This document shows positions 38,452 to 51,500 of a DNA stretch of 64,000 nucleotides, in pieces. Below the pieces are notes generated by a model. That model had not been told where the DNA came from. It worked only from the letters and a program-made list of their open reading frames with translations, and did not search any database. Both the position numbers and the translations under genes were made by a program. Origin of the DNA: Eretmocerus hayati (taxonomy: Eukaryota; Arthropoda; Insecta; Hymenoptera; Aphelinidae); contig CM056742.1 in NCBI GenBank assembly GCA_029851415.1, positions 83,318,748 to 83,382,747 on the forward strand, in the 5' to 3' direction. Within the stretch, counting starts at the first letter, position 1, and the number at the start of each line of letters is the position of its first letter.

Positions 38452-41400
38452 TGATTGGAGTGGTATTGATCCAGATTGAGATACTCCTATTCAAAACCCC
38501 AAAGATGGATTGGAGTAGATAGGAAGACTGCTTTTCTGTTCTCGTTTGGCATTGGATGCGGATTGGACAGGATCAACTCGAGGACAAGCCTGGATTGGAT
38601 TGGCATGGATCCAGATTGAGAATTTCCTATCCAATACCCCAAAGTTGGATTGTAGTGGATAGGGAGACTGCTTCTCTTCATCCATTTGGCATTGGATGCG
38701 GATTGAACAGGACTTACTCGGAGACAAGCCCGGACTGGAGTGGTATTGATCCGGATTGAGGAACTTCTCTTCAATACCCCAAAGATGGATTCGAGTGGAT
38801 AAGAGGATTGCCTCTCTGCTTCCGTTTGGCATCGAATGCGGATTGAACACGATCTACTCGAAGACAAGCCCGGATTGGTGGTATTGATCCGGATTTGAAA
38901 ACTTCTATCCAATACCCGAAAGTTGGATTGAAGCGTATGGGGAGACTGCTTCTCTGACCCCATCCGAGTTTGGATTCGGATCGGACAGGATCCAGTCGAG
39001 GACAAGTCCGGATCGAAGTGGTATTGATCCAGATTGAGGAACTTCTATCCAATACCCCAAAGATGGATTGGAGTGGGTGGAAGACTGCTTCTCTGCTTCC
39101 ATTTGGCATGGGATGCGGATTGAACAGGATCAACTGGAGGACAAGCCCGGATTGGAGTGGTATTGATCCAGATTGAGAAACTTCTATTCAATACCCCAAA
39201 GTTGGATTGAAGTGGGTGGAAGACTGCTTCTCTGCTTCCATTTGGCATGGGATGCGGATTGAACAGGATCAACTGGAGGACAAGCCCGGATTGGAGTGGT
39301 ATTGATCCAGATTGAGAAACTTCTATTCAATACCCCAAAGTTGGATTGAAGTGGGTGGAAGACTGCTTCTCTGCTTCCATTTGGCATGGGATGCGGATTG
39401 AACAGGATCAACTCGAGGACAAGCCCGGATTGGAGTGGTATTGATCCAGATTGAGAAACTTCTATTCAATACCCCAAAGTTGGATTGAAGTGGGTGGAAG
39501 ACTGCTTCTCTGCTTCCATTTGGCATGGGATGCGGATTGAACAGGATCAACTCGAGGACAAGCCCGGATTGGAGTGGTATTGATCCAGATTAAGAAACTT
39601 CTATTCAATACCCCAAAGATGGATTGGAGTGGACAGGAAAACTGCTTCTCTGCTTCCGTTTGGCATCGGATGCGGATTGAACCGGATTTACTCGGAGACA
39701 AGCCCGGATTGGAGTGGTATTGATCCGGATTGAGAAACTCCTATTCAATACCACGAAGATGGATTGGAGTGGATAGGAAGACTGCTTCTCTGTTCCCGTT
39801 TGGCATTGGATGCAGATTGAACAGGATCAACTCGAGAACAAGCCCGGATGAGAGTGGCATTGATCCAGATTGAGAATTTTCTATCCAAGACCCCAAAGAT
39901 GGATTCGAGTGGATAGGGAGATTGCTTGTCTGCTTCCGTTTGGCATCGAATGCGGATTGAACAGGATTTACTCGAAGACAAGCCCGGATTGGTGGTATTG
40001 ATCCGGATTTGATAACTCCTATCCAATACCCGAAAGATGGATTGAAGCATACTGGGAGACTGCTTCTCTGACCCCATCCGAGTTTGGATGCGGATCGGAC
40101 AGGATCCCGTCGAGGACAAGTCCGGATTGGAGTGGTATTGATCCAGATTAAGAAACTTCTATTCAATACCCCAAAGATGGATTGGAGTGGACAGGAAGAC
40201 TGCTTCTCTGCTTCCGTTTGGCATCGGATGCGGATTGAACCGGATTTACTCGGAGACAAGCCCGGATTGGAGTGGTATTGATCCAGATTGAGAAACTTCT
40301 ATTCAATACCCAAAAGTTGGATTGAAGTGGGTGGAAGACTGCTTCTCTGCTTCCATTTGGCATGGGATGCGGATTGAACAGTATCAACTGGAGGACAAGC
40401 CCGGATTGGAGTGGTATTGATCCAGATTGAGAAACTTCTATTCAATACCCAAAAGTTGGATTGAAGTGGGTGGAAGACTGCTTCTCTGCTTCCATTTGGC
40501 ATGGGATGCGGATTGAACAGGATCGACTCGAGGACAAGCCCGGATTGGAGTGGTATTGATCCAGATTGAGAAACTTCTATTCAATACCCCAAAGTTGGAT
40601 TGAAGTGGGTGGAAGACTGCTTCTCTGCTTCCATTTGGCATGGGATGCGGATTGAACAGGATCAACTGGAGGACAAGCCCGGATTGGAGTGGTATTGATC
40701 CAGATTGAGAAACTTCTATTCAATACCCCAAAGTTGGATTGAAGTGGGTGGAAGACTGCTTCTCTGCTTCCATTTGGCATCGGATGCGGATTGAACAGGA
40801 TTTACTCGAAGACAAGCCCGGATTGGATTGGTATTGATCCGGATTCGATAACTTCTATCCAATACCCGAAAGATGGATTGAAGCGTATGGGGAGACTTTT
40901 TCTCTGACCCCATCCGAGTTTGGATCCGGATCGGACAGGATCCAGTCGAGGACAAGTTCGGATCGGAGTGTATTAATCCAGATTGAGAAACTTCCATCCA
41001 ATACCCCAAAGATGGATTGGAGTGGATAGGAAGACTGCTTCTCTGTTCCCGTTTGGCATTGGATGCGGATTGAACAGGATCAACTCGAGGACAAGCCTGG
41101 ATTGGAGTGGCATGGATCCAGATTGAGAATTCTCTATCCAATGCCCCAAAATAGGATTGGAGTGGATAGGAAGACTGCTTCTCTGTTCCCGTTTGGCATT
41201 GGATGCAGATTGAACAGGATCAACTCGAGGACAAGCCCGGATGAGAGTGGCATTGATCCAGATTTGATAACTCCTATCCAATACCCGAAAGATGGATTAA
41301 AGGGTACTGGGAGACTGCTTCTCTGACCCCATGCGAGTTTGGATGCGGATCGGACAGGATCCCGTCGAGGACAAGTCCGGATTGGAGTGGTATTGATCCA

Positions 41401-41656
41401 GATTGAGAAACTCCTATTCAATACCCCAAAGTTGGATTGAAGTGGGTGGAAGACTGCTTCTCTGCTTCCATTTGGCATGGGATGCGGATTGAACAGGATC
41501 AACTCGAGGGCAAGCCCGGATTGGAGTGGTATTAATCCAGATTGAGAAACTTCTATTCACTTCCCCAAAGTTGGATTGAAGTGGGTGGAAGACTGCTTCT
41601 CTGCTTCCATTTGGCATGGGATGCGGATTGAACAGGATCAACTCGAGGACAAGCCC

Positions 41657-41795
41657 GGATTGGAGTGGTATTAATCCAGATTGAGAAACTTCTATTCACT
41701 TCCCCAAAGTTGGATTGAAGTGGGTGGAAGACTGCTTCTCTGCTTCCATTTGGCATGGGATGCGGATTGAACAGGATCAACTCGAGGACAAGCCC
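41657..41795. repeat. Extra 139 bp monomer specific to U5
   Basis: The monomer with attaatcc and cacttcccc occurs twice in a row here (41518 and 41657) and once at the equivalent place in U4 (near 26760) and U6 (near 56440). Either copy could be the added one. Confidence 0.8.
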
Positions 41796-42214
41796 GGATT
41801 GGAGTGGTATTGATCCAGATTGAGAAACTTCTATTCAATACCCCAAAGTTGGATTGATGTAGGTGGAAGACTGCTTCTCTGCTTCCATTTGGCATGGGAT
41901 GCGGATTGAACAGGATTTACTCGAAGACAAGCCCGGATTGGAGTGGTATTGATCCGGATTCGATAACTTCTCTTCAATACCCGAAAGATGGATTGAAGCG
42001 TATGGGGAGACTGCTTCTCTGACCCCATCCGAGTTTTGATCCGGATCGGACAGGATCCAGTCGAGGACAAGTTCGGATCGAAGTGGTATTGATCCAGATT
42101 GAGAAACTTCTATCCAATACCCCAAAGATGGATTGGAGTGGATAGGGAGACTGCTTCTCTGTTCCCGTTTGGCATTGGATGCGGGTTGGACAGGATCCAG
42201 TCGATGACAAGCTC

Positions 42215-42397
42215 GGATCGGAGTGGTGTCTATCCGGAATGGGTAACTTGTATCCAATACTCAACTCACGGATTTGAGTGCAAAGGAAGACTGCTTACCT
42301 GACCTGAGCCGGCATTGGATGCGGATTGAAAGACTGCTCCTTTGACCCCATCCGGCATTGGATGCGGATTGGACAATATTCAGTCGAGGACAAGCCC
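42215..42397. repeat. 183 bp variant monomer, copy 10 (U5, left)
   Basis: Offset 14911 from copy 7; shares the derived a, here at 42297. Confidence 0.92.
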
Positions 42398-43515
42398 GGA
42401 TTGGAGTGGTATTGATCCAGATTGAGATACTCCTATCCAATACCCCAAAGATGGATTGGAGTAGATAGGAAGACTGCTTTTCTGTTCTCGTTTGGCATTG
42501 GATGCGGATTGGACAGGATCAACTCGAGGACAAGCCTGGATTGGAGTGGCATGGATCCAGATTGAGAATTTCCTATCCAATACCCCAAAGTTGGATTGTA
42601 GTGGATAGGGAGACTGCTTCTCTTCATCCATTTGGCATTGGATGCGGATTGAACAGGACTTACTCTGAGACAAGCCCGGACTGGAGTGGTATTGATCCGG
42701 ATTGAGGAACTTCTCTTCAATACCCCAAAGATGGATTCGAGTGGATAAGAGGATTGCCTCTCTGCTTCCGTTTGGCATCGAATGCGGATTGAACACGATC
42801 TACTCGAAGACAAGCCCGGATTGGTGGTATTGATCCGGATTTGAAAACTTCTATCCAATACCCGAAAGTTGGATTGAAGCGTATGGGGAGACTGCTTCTC
42901 TGACCCCATCCGAGTTTGGATTCGGATCGGACAGGATCCAGTCGAGGACAAGTCCGGATCGAAGTGGTATTGATCCAGATTGAGAAACTTCTATCCAATA
43001 CCCCAAAGATGGATTGGAGTGGATAGGAAGACTGCTTCTCTGTTCCCGTTTGGCATTGGATGCGGGTTGGACAGGATCCAGTCGATGACAAGCTCGGATT
43101 GGAGTTGTATTGATCCGGATTGAGAAACTCCTCTTCAATACCCCAAAGATAGATTGGAGTGGATAGGAAGACTGCTTCTCTGTTCCTGTTTGGCATTGGA
43201 TGCGGATTGAACAGGATCAACTCGAGCACAATTCCGGATTGGAGTGGCATTGATCCAGATTGAGAATTTTCCATCCAAGACCCCGAAGATGGATTTGAGT
43301 GGATAGGAAGACTGCTTCTCTGCTTCCGTTTGGCATCGAATGCGGATTGAACAGGATTTACTCGGAGACAAGCCCGGATTGGAGTTGTATTGATCCAAAT
43401 TTGATAACTTCTATCCAATACCCGAAAGATGGATTGAAGCGTATGGGGAGAGTGCCCCTCTGACCCCATCCGTGTTTGGATGCGGAGCGGACAGGATCTC
43501 GTCGAGGACAAGTCC

Positions 43516-43655
43516 GGATTGGAGTGGTATTGCTCCGGATTGAGAAACCCCTATTCGATACCCCAAAGATGGATTGGAGTGGATAGGAAGACTGCTTTAG
43601 GGACCTGAGCCGGCATTGGATGCGGATTGGACAATATTCAGTCGAGGACAAGCCC
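43516..43655. repeat. 140 bp relative of the 183 bp monomer, U5
   Basis: Offset 14911 from U4, but with the usual cagtcgagg. Confidence 0.88.
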
Positions 43656-44073
43656 GGATTGGAGTGGTATTGATCCAGATTGAGATACTCCTATTAAATA
43701 CCCCAAAGATGAATTGAAGTGGATAGGAAGACTGCTTCTCTGTTCCCGTTTGGCATTGGATGCGGGATGAACAGGATCAACTCGAGGACAAGCCCGGATT
43801 GGAGTGGCATTGATCCAGATTGAGAATTTTCTATCCAAGACCCCAAAGATGGATTCGAGTCGATAGGGAGATTGCTTCTCTGCTTCCGTTTGGCATCGAA
43901 TGCGGATTGAACAGGATTTACTCGAAGACAAGCCCGGATTGGTGGTATTGATCCGGATTTGATAACTCCTATCCAATACCCGAAAGATGGATTGAAGCGT
44001 ATGGGGAGACTGCTTCTCTGACCCCATCCGAGTTTGGATGCGGATCGGACAGGATCCCGTCGAGGACAAGTCC

Positions 44074-45040
44074 GGATTGGAGTGGTATTGATCCAGATTG
44101 AGAAATTCCTATTCAATACCCCAAAGTTGGATTGAAGTGGGTGGAAGACTGCTTCTCTGCTTCCATTTGGCATGGGATGCGGATTGAACAGGATCAACTC
44201 GAGGACAAGCCCGGATTGGAGTGGTATTGATCCAGATTGAGAAACTTCTATTCAATACCAAAGTTGGATTGAAGTGGGTGGAAGACTGCTTCTCTGCTTC
44301 CATTTGGCATGGGATGCGGATTGAACCGGATTTACTCGGAGACAAGCCCGGATTGGAGTGGTATTGATCCGGATTGAGAAACTCCTATTCAATACCACGA
44401 AGATGGATTGAAGTAGGTGGAAGACTGCTTCTCTGCTTCCATTTGGCATGGGATGCGGATTGAACCGGATTTACTCGGAGACAAGCCCGGATTGGAGTGG
44501 TATTGATCCGGATTGAGAAACTCCTATTCAATACCACGAAGATGGATTGAAGTAGGTGGAAGACTGCTTCTCTGCTTCCGTTTGGCATGGGATGCGGATT
44601 GAAGAGGATTTACTCGAAGACAAGCCCGGATTGGAGTGGTATTGATCCGGATTAAGAAACTCCTATTCAATACCACGAAGATGGATTGAAGTAGGTGGAA
44701 GACTGCTTCTCTGCTTCCATTTGGCATGGGATGCGGATTGAACAGGATCAACTCGAGGACAAGCCCGGATTGGAGTGGTATTGATCCAGATTGAGAAACT
44801 TCTATTCAATACCAAAGTTGGATTGAAGTGGGTGGAAGACTGCTTCTCTGCTTCCATTTGGCATGGGATGCGGATTGAACCGGATTTACTCGGAGACAAG
44901 CCCGGATTGGAGTGGTATTGATCCAGATTGAGAAACTTCTATTCAATACCAAAGTTGGATTGAAGTGGGTGGAAGACTGCTTCTCTGCTTCCATTTGGCA
45001 TGGGATGCGGATTGAACCGGATTTACTCGGAGACAAGCCC
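44074..45040. repeat. Locally homogeneous seven-monomer run, U5
   Basis: Equivalent of the U4 run at offset 14911. A private change, gattgaagagg instead of gattgaacagg, is seen near 44601. Confidence 0.75.
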
Positions 45041-45735
45041 GGATTGGAGTGGTATTGATCCGGATTGAGAAACTCCTATTCAATACCACGAAGATGGATT
45101 GAAGTAGGTGGAAGACTGCTTCTCTGTTCCCGTTTGGCATTGGATGCAGATTGAACAGGATCAACTCGAGGACAAGCCCGGATGAGAGTGGCATTGATCC
45201 AGATTGAGAATTTTCTATCCAAGACCCCAAAGATGGATTCGAGTGGATAGGGAGATTGCTTCTCTGCTCCCGTTTGGCATCGAATGCGGATTGAACAGGA
45301 TTTACTCGAAGACAAGCCCGGATTGGTGATATTGATCCGGATTTGATAACTCCTATCCAATACCCGAAAGATGGATTAAAGGGTACTGGGAGACTGCTTC
45401 TCTGACCCCATCCGAGTTTGGATGCGGATCGGACAGGATCCCGTCGAGGACAAGTCCGGATTGGAGTGGTATTGATCCAGATTGAGAAACTCCTATTCAA
45501 TACCCCAAAGTTGGATTGAAGTGGGTGGAAGACTGCTTCTCTGCTTCCATTCGGCATGGGATGCGGATTGAACAGGATCAACTCGAGGACAAGCCCGGAT
45601 TGGAGTGGTATTAATCCAGATTGAGAAACTTCTATTCACTACCCCAAAGTTGGATTGAAGTGGGTGGAAGACTGCTTCTCTGCTTCCATTTGGCATGGGA
45701 TGCGGATTGAACAGGATCAACTCGAGGACAAGCCC

Positions 45736-48155
45736 GGATTGGAGTGGTATTGATCCAGATTGAGAAACTTCTATTCAATACCCCAAAGTTGGATTGAAGT
45801 AGGTGGAAGACTGCTTCTCTGCTTCCATTTGGCATGGGATGCGGATTGAACAGGATTTACTCGAAGACAAGCCCGGATTGGAGTGGTATTGATCCGGATT
45901 CGATAACTTCTATCCAATACCCGAAAGATGGATTGAAGCGTATGGGGAGACTGCTTCTCTGACCCCATCCGAGTTTTGATCCGGATCGGACAGGATCCAG
46001 TCGAGGACAAGTTCGGATCGGAGTGTATTAATCCAGATTGAGAAACTTCTATCGAATACCCAAAAGATGGATTGGAGTGGATAGGAAGACTGCTTCTCTG
46101 TTCCCGTTTGGCATTGGATGCGGATTGAACAGGATCAACTCGAGGACAAGCCTGGATTGGAGTGGCATGGATCCAGATTGAGAATTCTCTATCCAATGCC
46201 CCAAAATTGGATTGTAGTGGATAGGGACACTGCTTCTCTTCTTCCATTTGGCATTGGATGCGGATTGAACAGGATTCACTCGGCGACAAGCCCGGATTGG
46301 AGTGGTATTGATCCGGATTGAGAAACTCCTCTCCAATACCCTCAAGATGGATTGAAGCGTATGGGGAGACTGCTTCTCTGACCCCATCCGAGTTTGGATC
46401 CGGATCGGACAGGATCCAGTCGAGGACAAGTCCGGATAGGAGTGGTATTAATACAGATTGAGAAACTTCTATCCAATACCCCCAAGATGGATTGGAGTGG
46501 ATAGGAAGACTGCTTCTCTGTTCCCGTTTGGCATTGGATGCGGATTGAACAGGATCGACTCGAGGACAAGTCTGGATTGGAGTGGCATGGATCCAGATTG
46601 AGGATTCCCTATCCAATACCCCAAAATTGGATTGTAGTGGATAGGGAGACTGCTTCTCTTCTTCCATTTGGCATTGGATGCGGATTGAACAGGATTCACT
46701 CGGCGACAAGCCCGGATTGGAGTGGTATTGATCCGGATTGAGGAACTCCTCTCCAATACCCCAAAGATGGATTGGAGTGGATAGGAAAACTGATTCTCTG
46801 TTCCCGTTTGGCATTGGATGCGGATTGAACAGGATCAACTCGAGGACAAGCCTGGATTGGAGTGGCATGGATCCAGATTGAGAATTCTCTATCCAATGCC
46901 CCAAAATTGGATTGTAGTGGATAGGGACACTGCTTCTCTTCTTCCATTTGGCATTGGATGCGGATTGAACAGGATTCACTCGGCGACAAGCCCGGATTGG
47001 GGTGGTATTGATCCGGATTGAGAAACTCCTCTCCAATACCCTCAAGATGGATTGAAGCGTATGGGGAGACTGCTTCTCTGACCCCATCCGAGTTTGGATC
47101 CGGATCGGACAGGATCCAGTCGAGGACAAGTCCGGATAGGAGTGGTATTAATACAGATTGAGAAACTTCTATCCAATACCCCAAACATGGATTGGAGTGG
47201 ATAGGAAGACTGCTTCTCTGTTCCCGTTTGGCACTGGATGCAGAATGAACAGGATCAACTCGAGGACAAGCCTGGATTGGAGTGGCACGGATCCAGATTG
47301 AGAATTCTCTATCCAATACCCCAAAATTGGATTGTAGTGGATAGGGAGACTGCTTCTCTGCTTCCATTTGGCATTGGATGCGGATTGAACAGGATTCACT
47401 CGGCGACAAGCCCGGATTGGAGTGGTATTGATCCGGAATGAGAAACTCCTCTTCAATACCCCAAAGATGGATTGGAGTGGATAGGAAGACTGCTTTTCTG
47501 TTCTCGTTTGGCATTGGATGCGGATTGAACAGGATCAACTCGAGGACAAGCCCGGATTGGAGTGGCATTGATCCAGATTGAGAATTTTCCATCCAAGACC
47601 CCAAAGATGGATTCGATTGGATAGGAAGACTGCTTCTCTGCTTCCGTTTGGCATCGAATGCGGATTGAACAGGATCTACTCGAAGCAAGCCCGGATTGGA
47701 GTGGTATTGATCCGGAATTGATAACTCCTATCCAATACCCGAAAGTTGGATTGAAGCGTATGGGGAGACTGCTTCTCTGACCCCATCCGAGTTTGGATTC
47801 GGATCGGACAGGATCCAGTCGAGGACAAGTCCGGATCGAAGTGGTATTGATCCAGATTGAGAAACTTCTATCCAATACCCCAAAGATGGATTGGAGTGGA
47901 TAGGGAGACTGCTTCTCTGTTCCCGTTTGGCATTGGATGCGGGTTGGACAGGATCCAGTCGATGACAAGCTCGGATCGGAGTGGTGTCTATCCGGAATGG
48001 GTAACTTGTATCCAATACTCAACTCACGGATTTGAGTGCAAAGGAAGACTGCTTTCCTGACCTGAGCCGGCATTGGATGCGGATTGAAAGACTGCTCCTT
48101 TGACCCCATCCGGCATTGGATGCGGATTGGACAATATTCAGTCGAGGACAAGCCC
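45736..48155. repeat. P1 block, U5
   Basis: Matches U4 30825-33244 at offset 14911 and includes both 700 bp copies (46050-46749 and 46750-47449). Confidence 0.8.
47973..48155. repeat. 183 bp variant monomer, copy 11 (U5, end of P1)
   Basis: Offset 14911 from copy 8. Confidence 0.92.
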
Positions 48156-49545
48156 GGATTGGAGTGGTATTGATCCAGATTGAGATACTCCTATTCAATA
48201 CCCTAAAGATGGATTGGAGTAGATAGGAAGACTGCTTTTCTGTTCTCGTTTGGCATTGGATGCGGATTGGACAGGATCAACTCGAGGACAAGCCTGGATT
48301 GGAGTGGCATGGATCCAGATTGAGAATTTCCTATCCAATACCCCAAGGTTGGATTGTAGTGGATAGGGAGATTGCTTCTCTGCTTCCGTTTGGCATCGAA
48401 TGCGGATTGAACAGGATTTACTCGAAGACAAGCCCGGATTGGTGGTATTGATCCGGATTTGATAACTCCTATCCAATACCCGAAAGATGGATTGAAGCGT
48501 ATGGGGAGACTGCTTCTCTGACCCCATCCGAGTTTGGATGCGGATCGGACAGGATCCCGTCGAGGACAAGTCCGGATTGGAGTGGTATTGATCCAGATTG
48601 AGAAATTCCTATTCAATACCCCAAAGTTGGATTGAAGTGGGTGGAAGACTGCTTCTCTGCTTCCATTTGGCATGGGATGCGGATTGAACAGGATCAACTC
48701 GAGGACAAGCCCGGATTGGAGTGGTATTGATCCAGATTTAGAAACTTCTATTCAATACCAAAGTTGGATTGAAGTGGGTGGAAGACTGCTTCTCTGCTTC
48801 CATTTGGCATGGGATGCGGATTGAACCGGATTTACTCGGAGACAAGCCCGGATTGGAGTGGTATTGATCCGGATTGAGAAACTCCTATTTAATACCACGA
48901 AGATGGATTGGAGTGGATAGGAAGACTGCTTCTCTGTTCCCGTTTGGCATTGGATGCAGATTGAACAGGATCAACTCGAGGACAAGCCCGGATGAGAGTG
49001 GCATTGATCCAGATTGAGAATTTCCTATCCAAGACCCCAAAGATGGATTCGAGTGGATAGGGAGATTGCTTCTCTGCTCCCGTTTGGCATCGAATGCGGA
49101 TTGAACAGGATTTACTCGAAGACAAGCCCGGATTGGTGATATTAATCCGGATTTGATAACTCCTATCCAATACCCGAAAGATGGATTAAAGGGTACTGGG
49201 AGACTGCTTCTCTGACCCCATCCGAGTTTGGATGCGGATCGGACAGGATCCCGTCGAGGTCAAGTCCGGATTGGAGTGGTATTGATCCAGATTGAGAAAC
49301 TCCTATTCAATACCCCAAAGTTGGGTTGAAGTGGGTGGAAGACTGCTTCTCTGCTTCCATTTGGCATGGGATGCGGATTGAACAGGATCAACTCGAGGAC
49401 AAGCCCGGATTGGAGTGGTATTAATCCAGATTGAGAAACTTCTATTCACTACCCCAAAGTTGGATTGAAGTGGGTGGAAGACTGCTTCTCTGCTTCCATT
49501 TGGCATGGGATGCGGATTGAACAGGATCAACTCGAGGACAAGCCC

Positions 49546-50801
49546 GGATTGGAGTGGTATTGATCCAGATTGAGAAACTTCTATTCAATACCCCAAAGTT
49601 GGATTGAAGTAGGTGGAAGACTGCTTCTCTGCTTCCATTTGGCATGGGATGCGGATTGAACAGGATTTACTCGAAGACAAGCCCGGATTGGAGTGGTATT
49701 GATCCGGATTCGATAACTTCTATCCAATACCCGAAAGATGGATTGAAGCGTATGGGGAGACTGCTTCTCTGACCCCATCCGAGTTTTGATCCGGATCGGA
49801 CAGGATCCAGTCGAGGACAAGTTCGGATCGGAGTGTATTAATCCAGATTGAGAAACTTCTATCGAATACCCCAAAGATGGATTGGAGTGGATAGGAAGAC
49901 TGCTTCTCTGTTCCTGTTTGGCATTGGATGCGGATTGAACAGGATCAACTCGAGGACAAGCCTGGATTGGAGTGGCATGGATCCAGATTGAGAATTCTCT
50001 ATCCAATGCCCCAAAATTGGATTGTAGTGGATAGGGACACTGCTTCCCTTCTTCCATTTGGCATTGGATGCGGATTGAACAGGATTCACTCGGCGACAAG
50101 CCCGGATTGGAGTGGTATTGATCCGGATTGAGAAACTCCTCTCCAATACCCGAAAGATGGATTGAAGCGTATGGGGAGACTGCTTCTCTGACCCCATCCG
50201 AGTTTGGATCCGGATCGGACAGGATCCAGTCGAGGACAAGTCCGGATAGGAGTGGTATTAATACAGATTGAGAAACTTCTATCCAATACCCCAAAGATGG
50301 ATTGGAGTGGATAGGAAGACTGCTTCTCTGTTCCCGCTTGGCACTGGATGCAGAATGAACAGGATCAACTCGAGGACAAGCCTGGATTGGAGTGGCATGG
50401 ATCCAGATTGAGAATTCTCTATCCAATACCCCAAAATTGGATTGTAGTGGATAGGGAGACTGCTTCTCTTCTTCCATTTGGCATTGGATGCGGATTGAAC
50501 GGGATTCACTCGGCGACAAGCCCGGATTGGAGTGGTATTGATCCGGAATGAGAAACTCCTCTTCAATACCCCAAAGATGGATTGGAGTGGATAGGAAGAC
50601 TGCTTTTCTGTTCTCGTTTGGCATTGGATGCGGATTGAACAGGATCAACTCGAGGACAAGCCCGGATTGGAGTGGCATTGATCCAGATTGAGAATTTTCC
50701 ATCCAAGACCCCAAAGATGGATTCGATTGGATAGGAAGACTGCTTCTCTGCTTCCGTTTGGCATCGAATGCGGATTGAACAGGATTTACTCGAAGACAAG
50801 C
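49546..50801. repeat. P2 block, U5 (contracted)
   Basis: Matches the U4 P2 block at offset 14911, with the same missing 700 bp. The contraction therefore came before U4 and U5 separated. Confidence 0.75.
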
Positions 50802-51500
50802 CCGGATTGGAGTGGTATTGATCCGGATTTGATAACTTCTATCCAATACCCGAAAGATGGATTGAAGCGTATGGGGAGACTGCTCCTCTGTTCCCCTCCG
50901 TGTTTGGATGCGGATCGGACGGGATCCCGTCGAGGACAAGTCCGGATTGGAGTGGTATTGATCCAGATTGAAGAACTTCTATTCAATACCCCAAAGTTGG
51001 ATTGAAGTGGATAGGAAGACTGCTTCTTTGCTTCCATTTGGCATGGGATGCGGATTGCACAGGATCCAGTCGATGACAAGCTCGGATTGGTGGTATTGAT
51101 TCGGAGTTGATAACTCCTATCCAATACCCGAAAGATGGATTGAAGCGTATGGGGAGACCGCTTCTCTGACCCCATCCGAGTTTGGATGCGGATCGGACAG
51201 GATCCCGTCGAGGACAAGTCCGGATTGGAGTGGTATTGATCCAGATTGAGAAACTCCTATTCAATGCCCCAAAGATGGATTGAAATGGGAGGAAGACTGC
51301 TTCTCTGCTTCCATTTGGCATGGGGTGCGGATTGATCAGGATCAACTCGAGGACAAGCCCGGATTTGAGTGGTATTGATCCGGATTGAGACTTTTCTATT
51401 CAATACCCCAAAGATGGATTGGAGTGGATAGGAAGACTGCTTCTCTGCTTCCGTTTGGCATCGGATGCGGATTGAACAGGATTTACTCGAAGACAAGCCC

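Larger units (their letters stand above)
25909..40680. repeat. Higher-order unit U4 (14772 bp)
   Basis: Follows U3 at offset 10399 to about 34740, at 11378 around 35777, and at 14772 from about 39462 to the end. The changes correspond to 979 bp (seven monomers) and 3394 bp (24 monomers plus the 43 bp of one 183 bp monomer) that U3 lacks. The added part contains further P blocks. A chimeric monomer lies at about 39050-39085. Confidence 0.86.
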
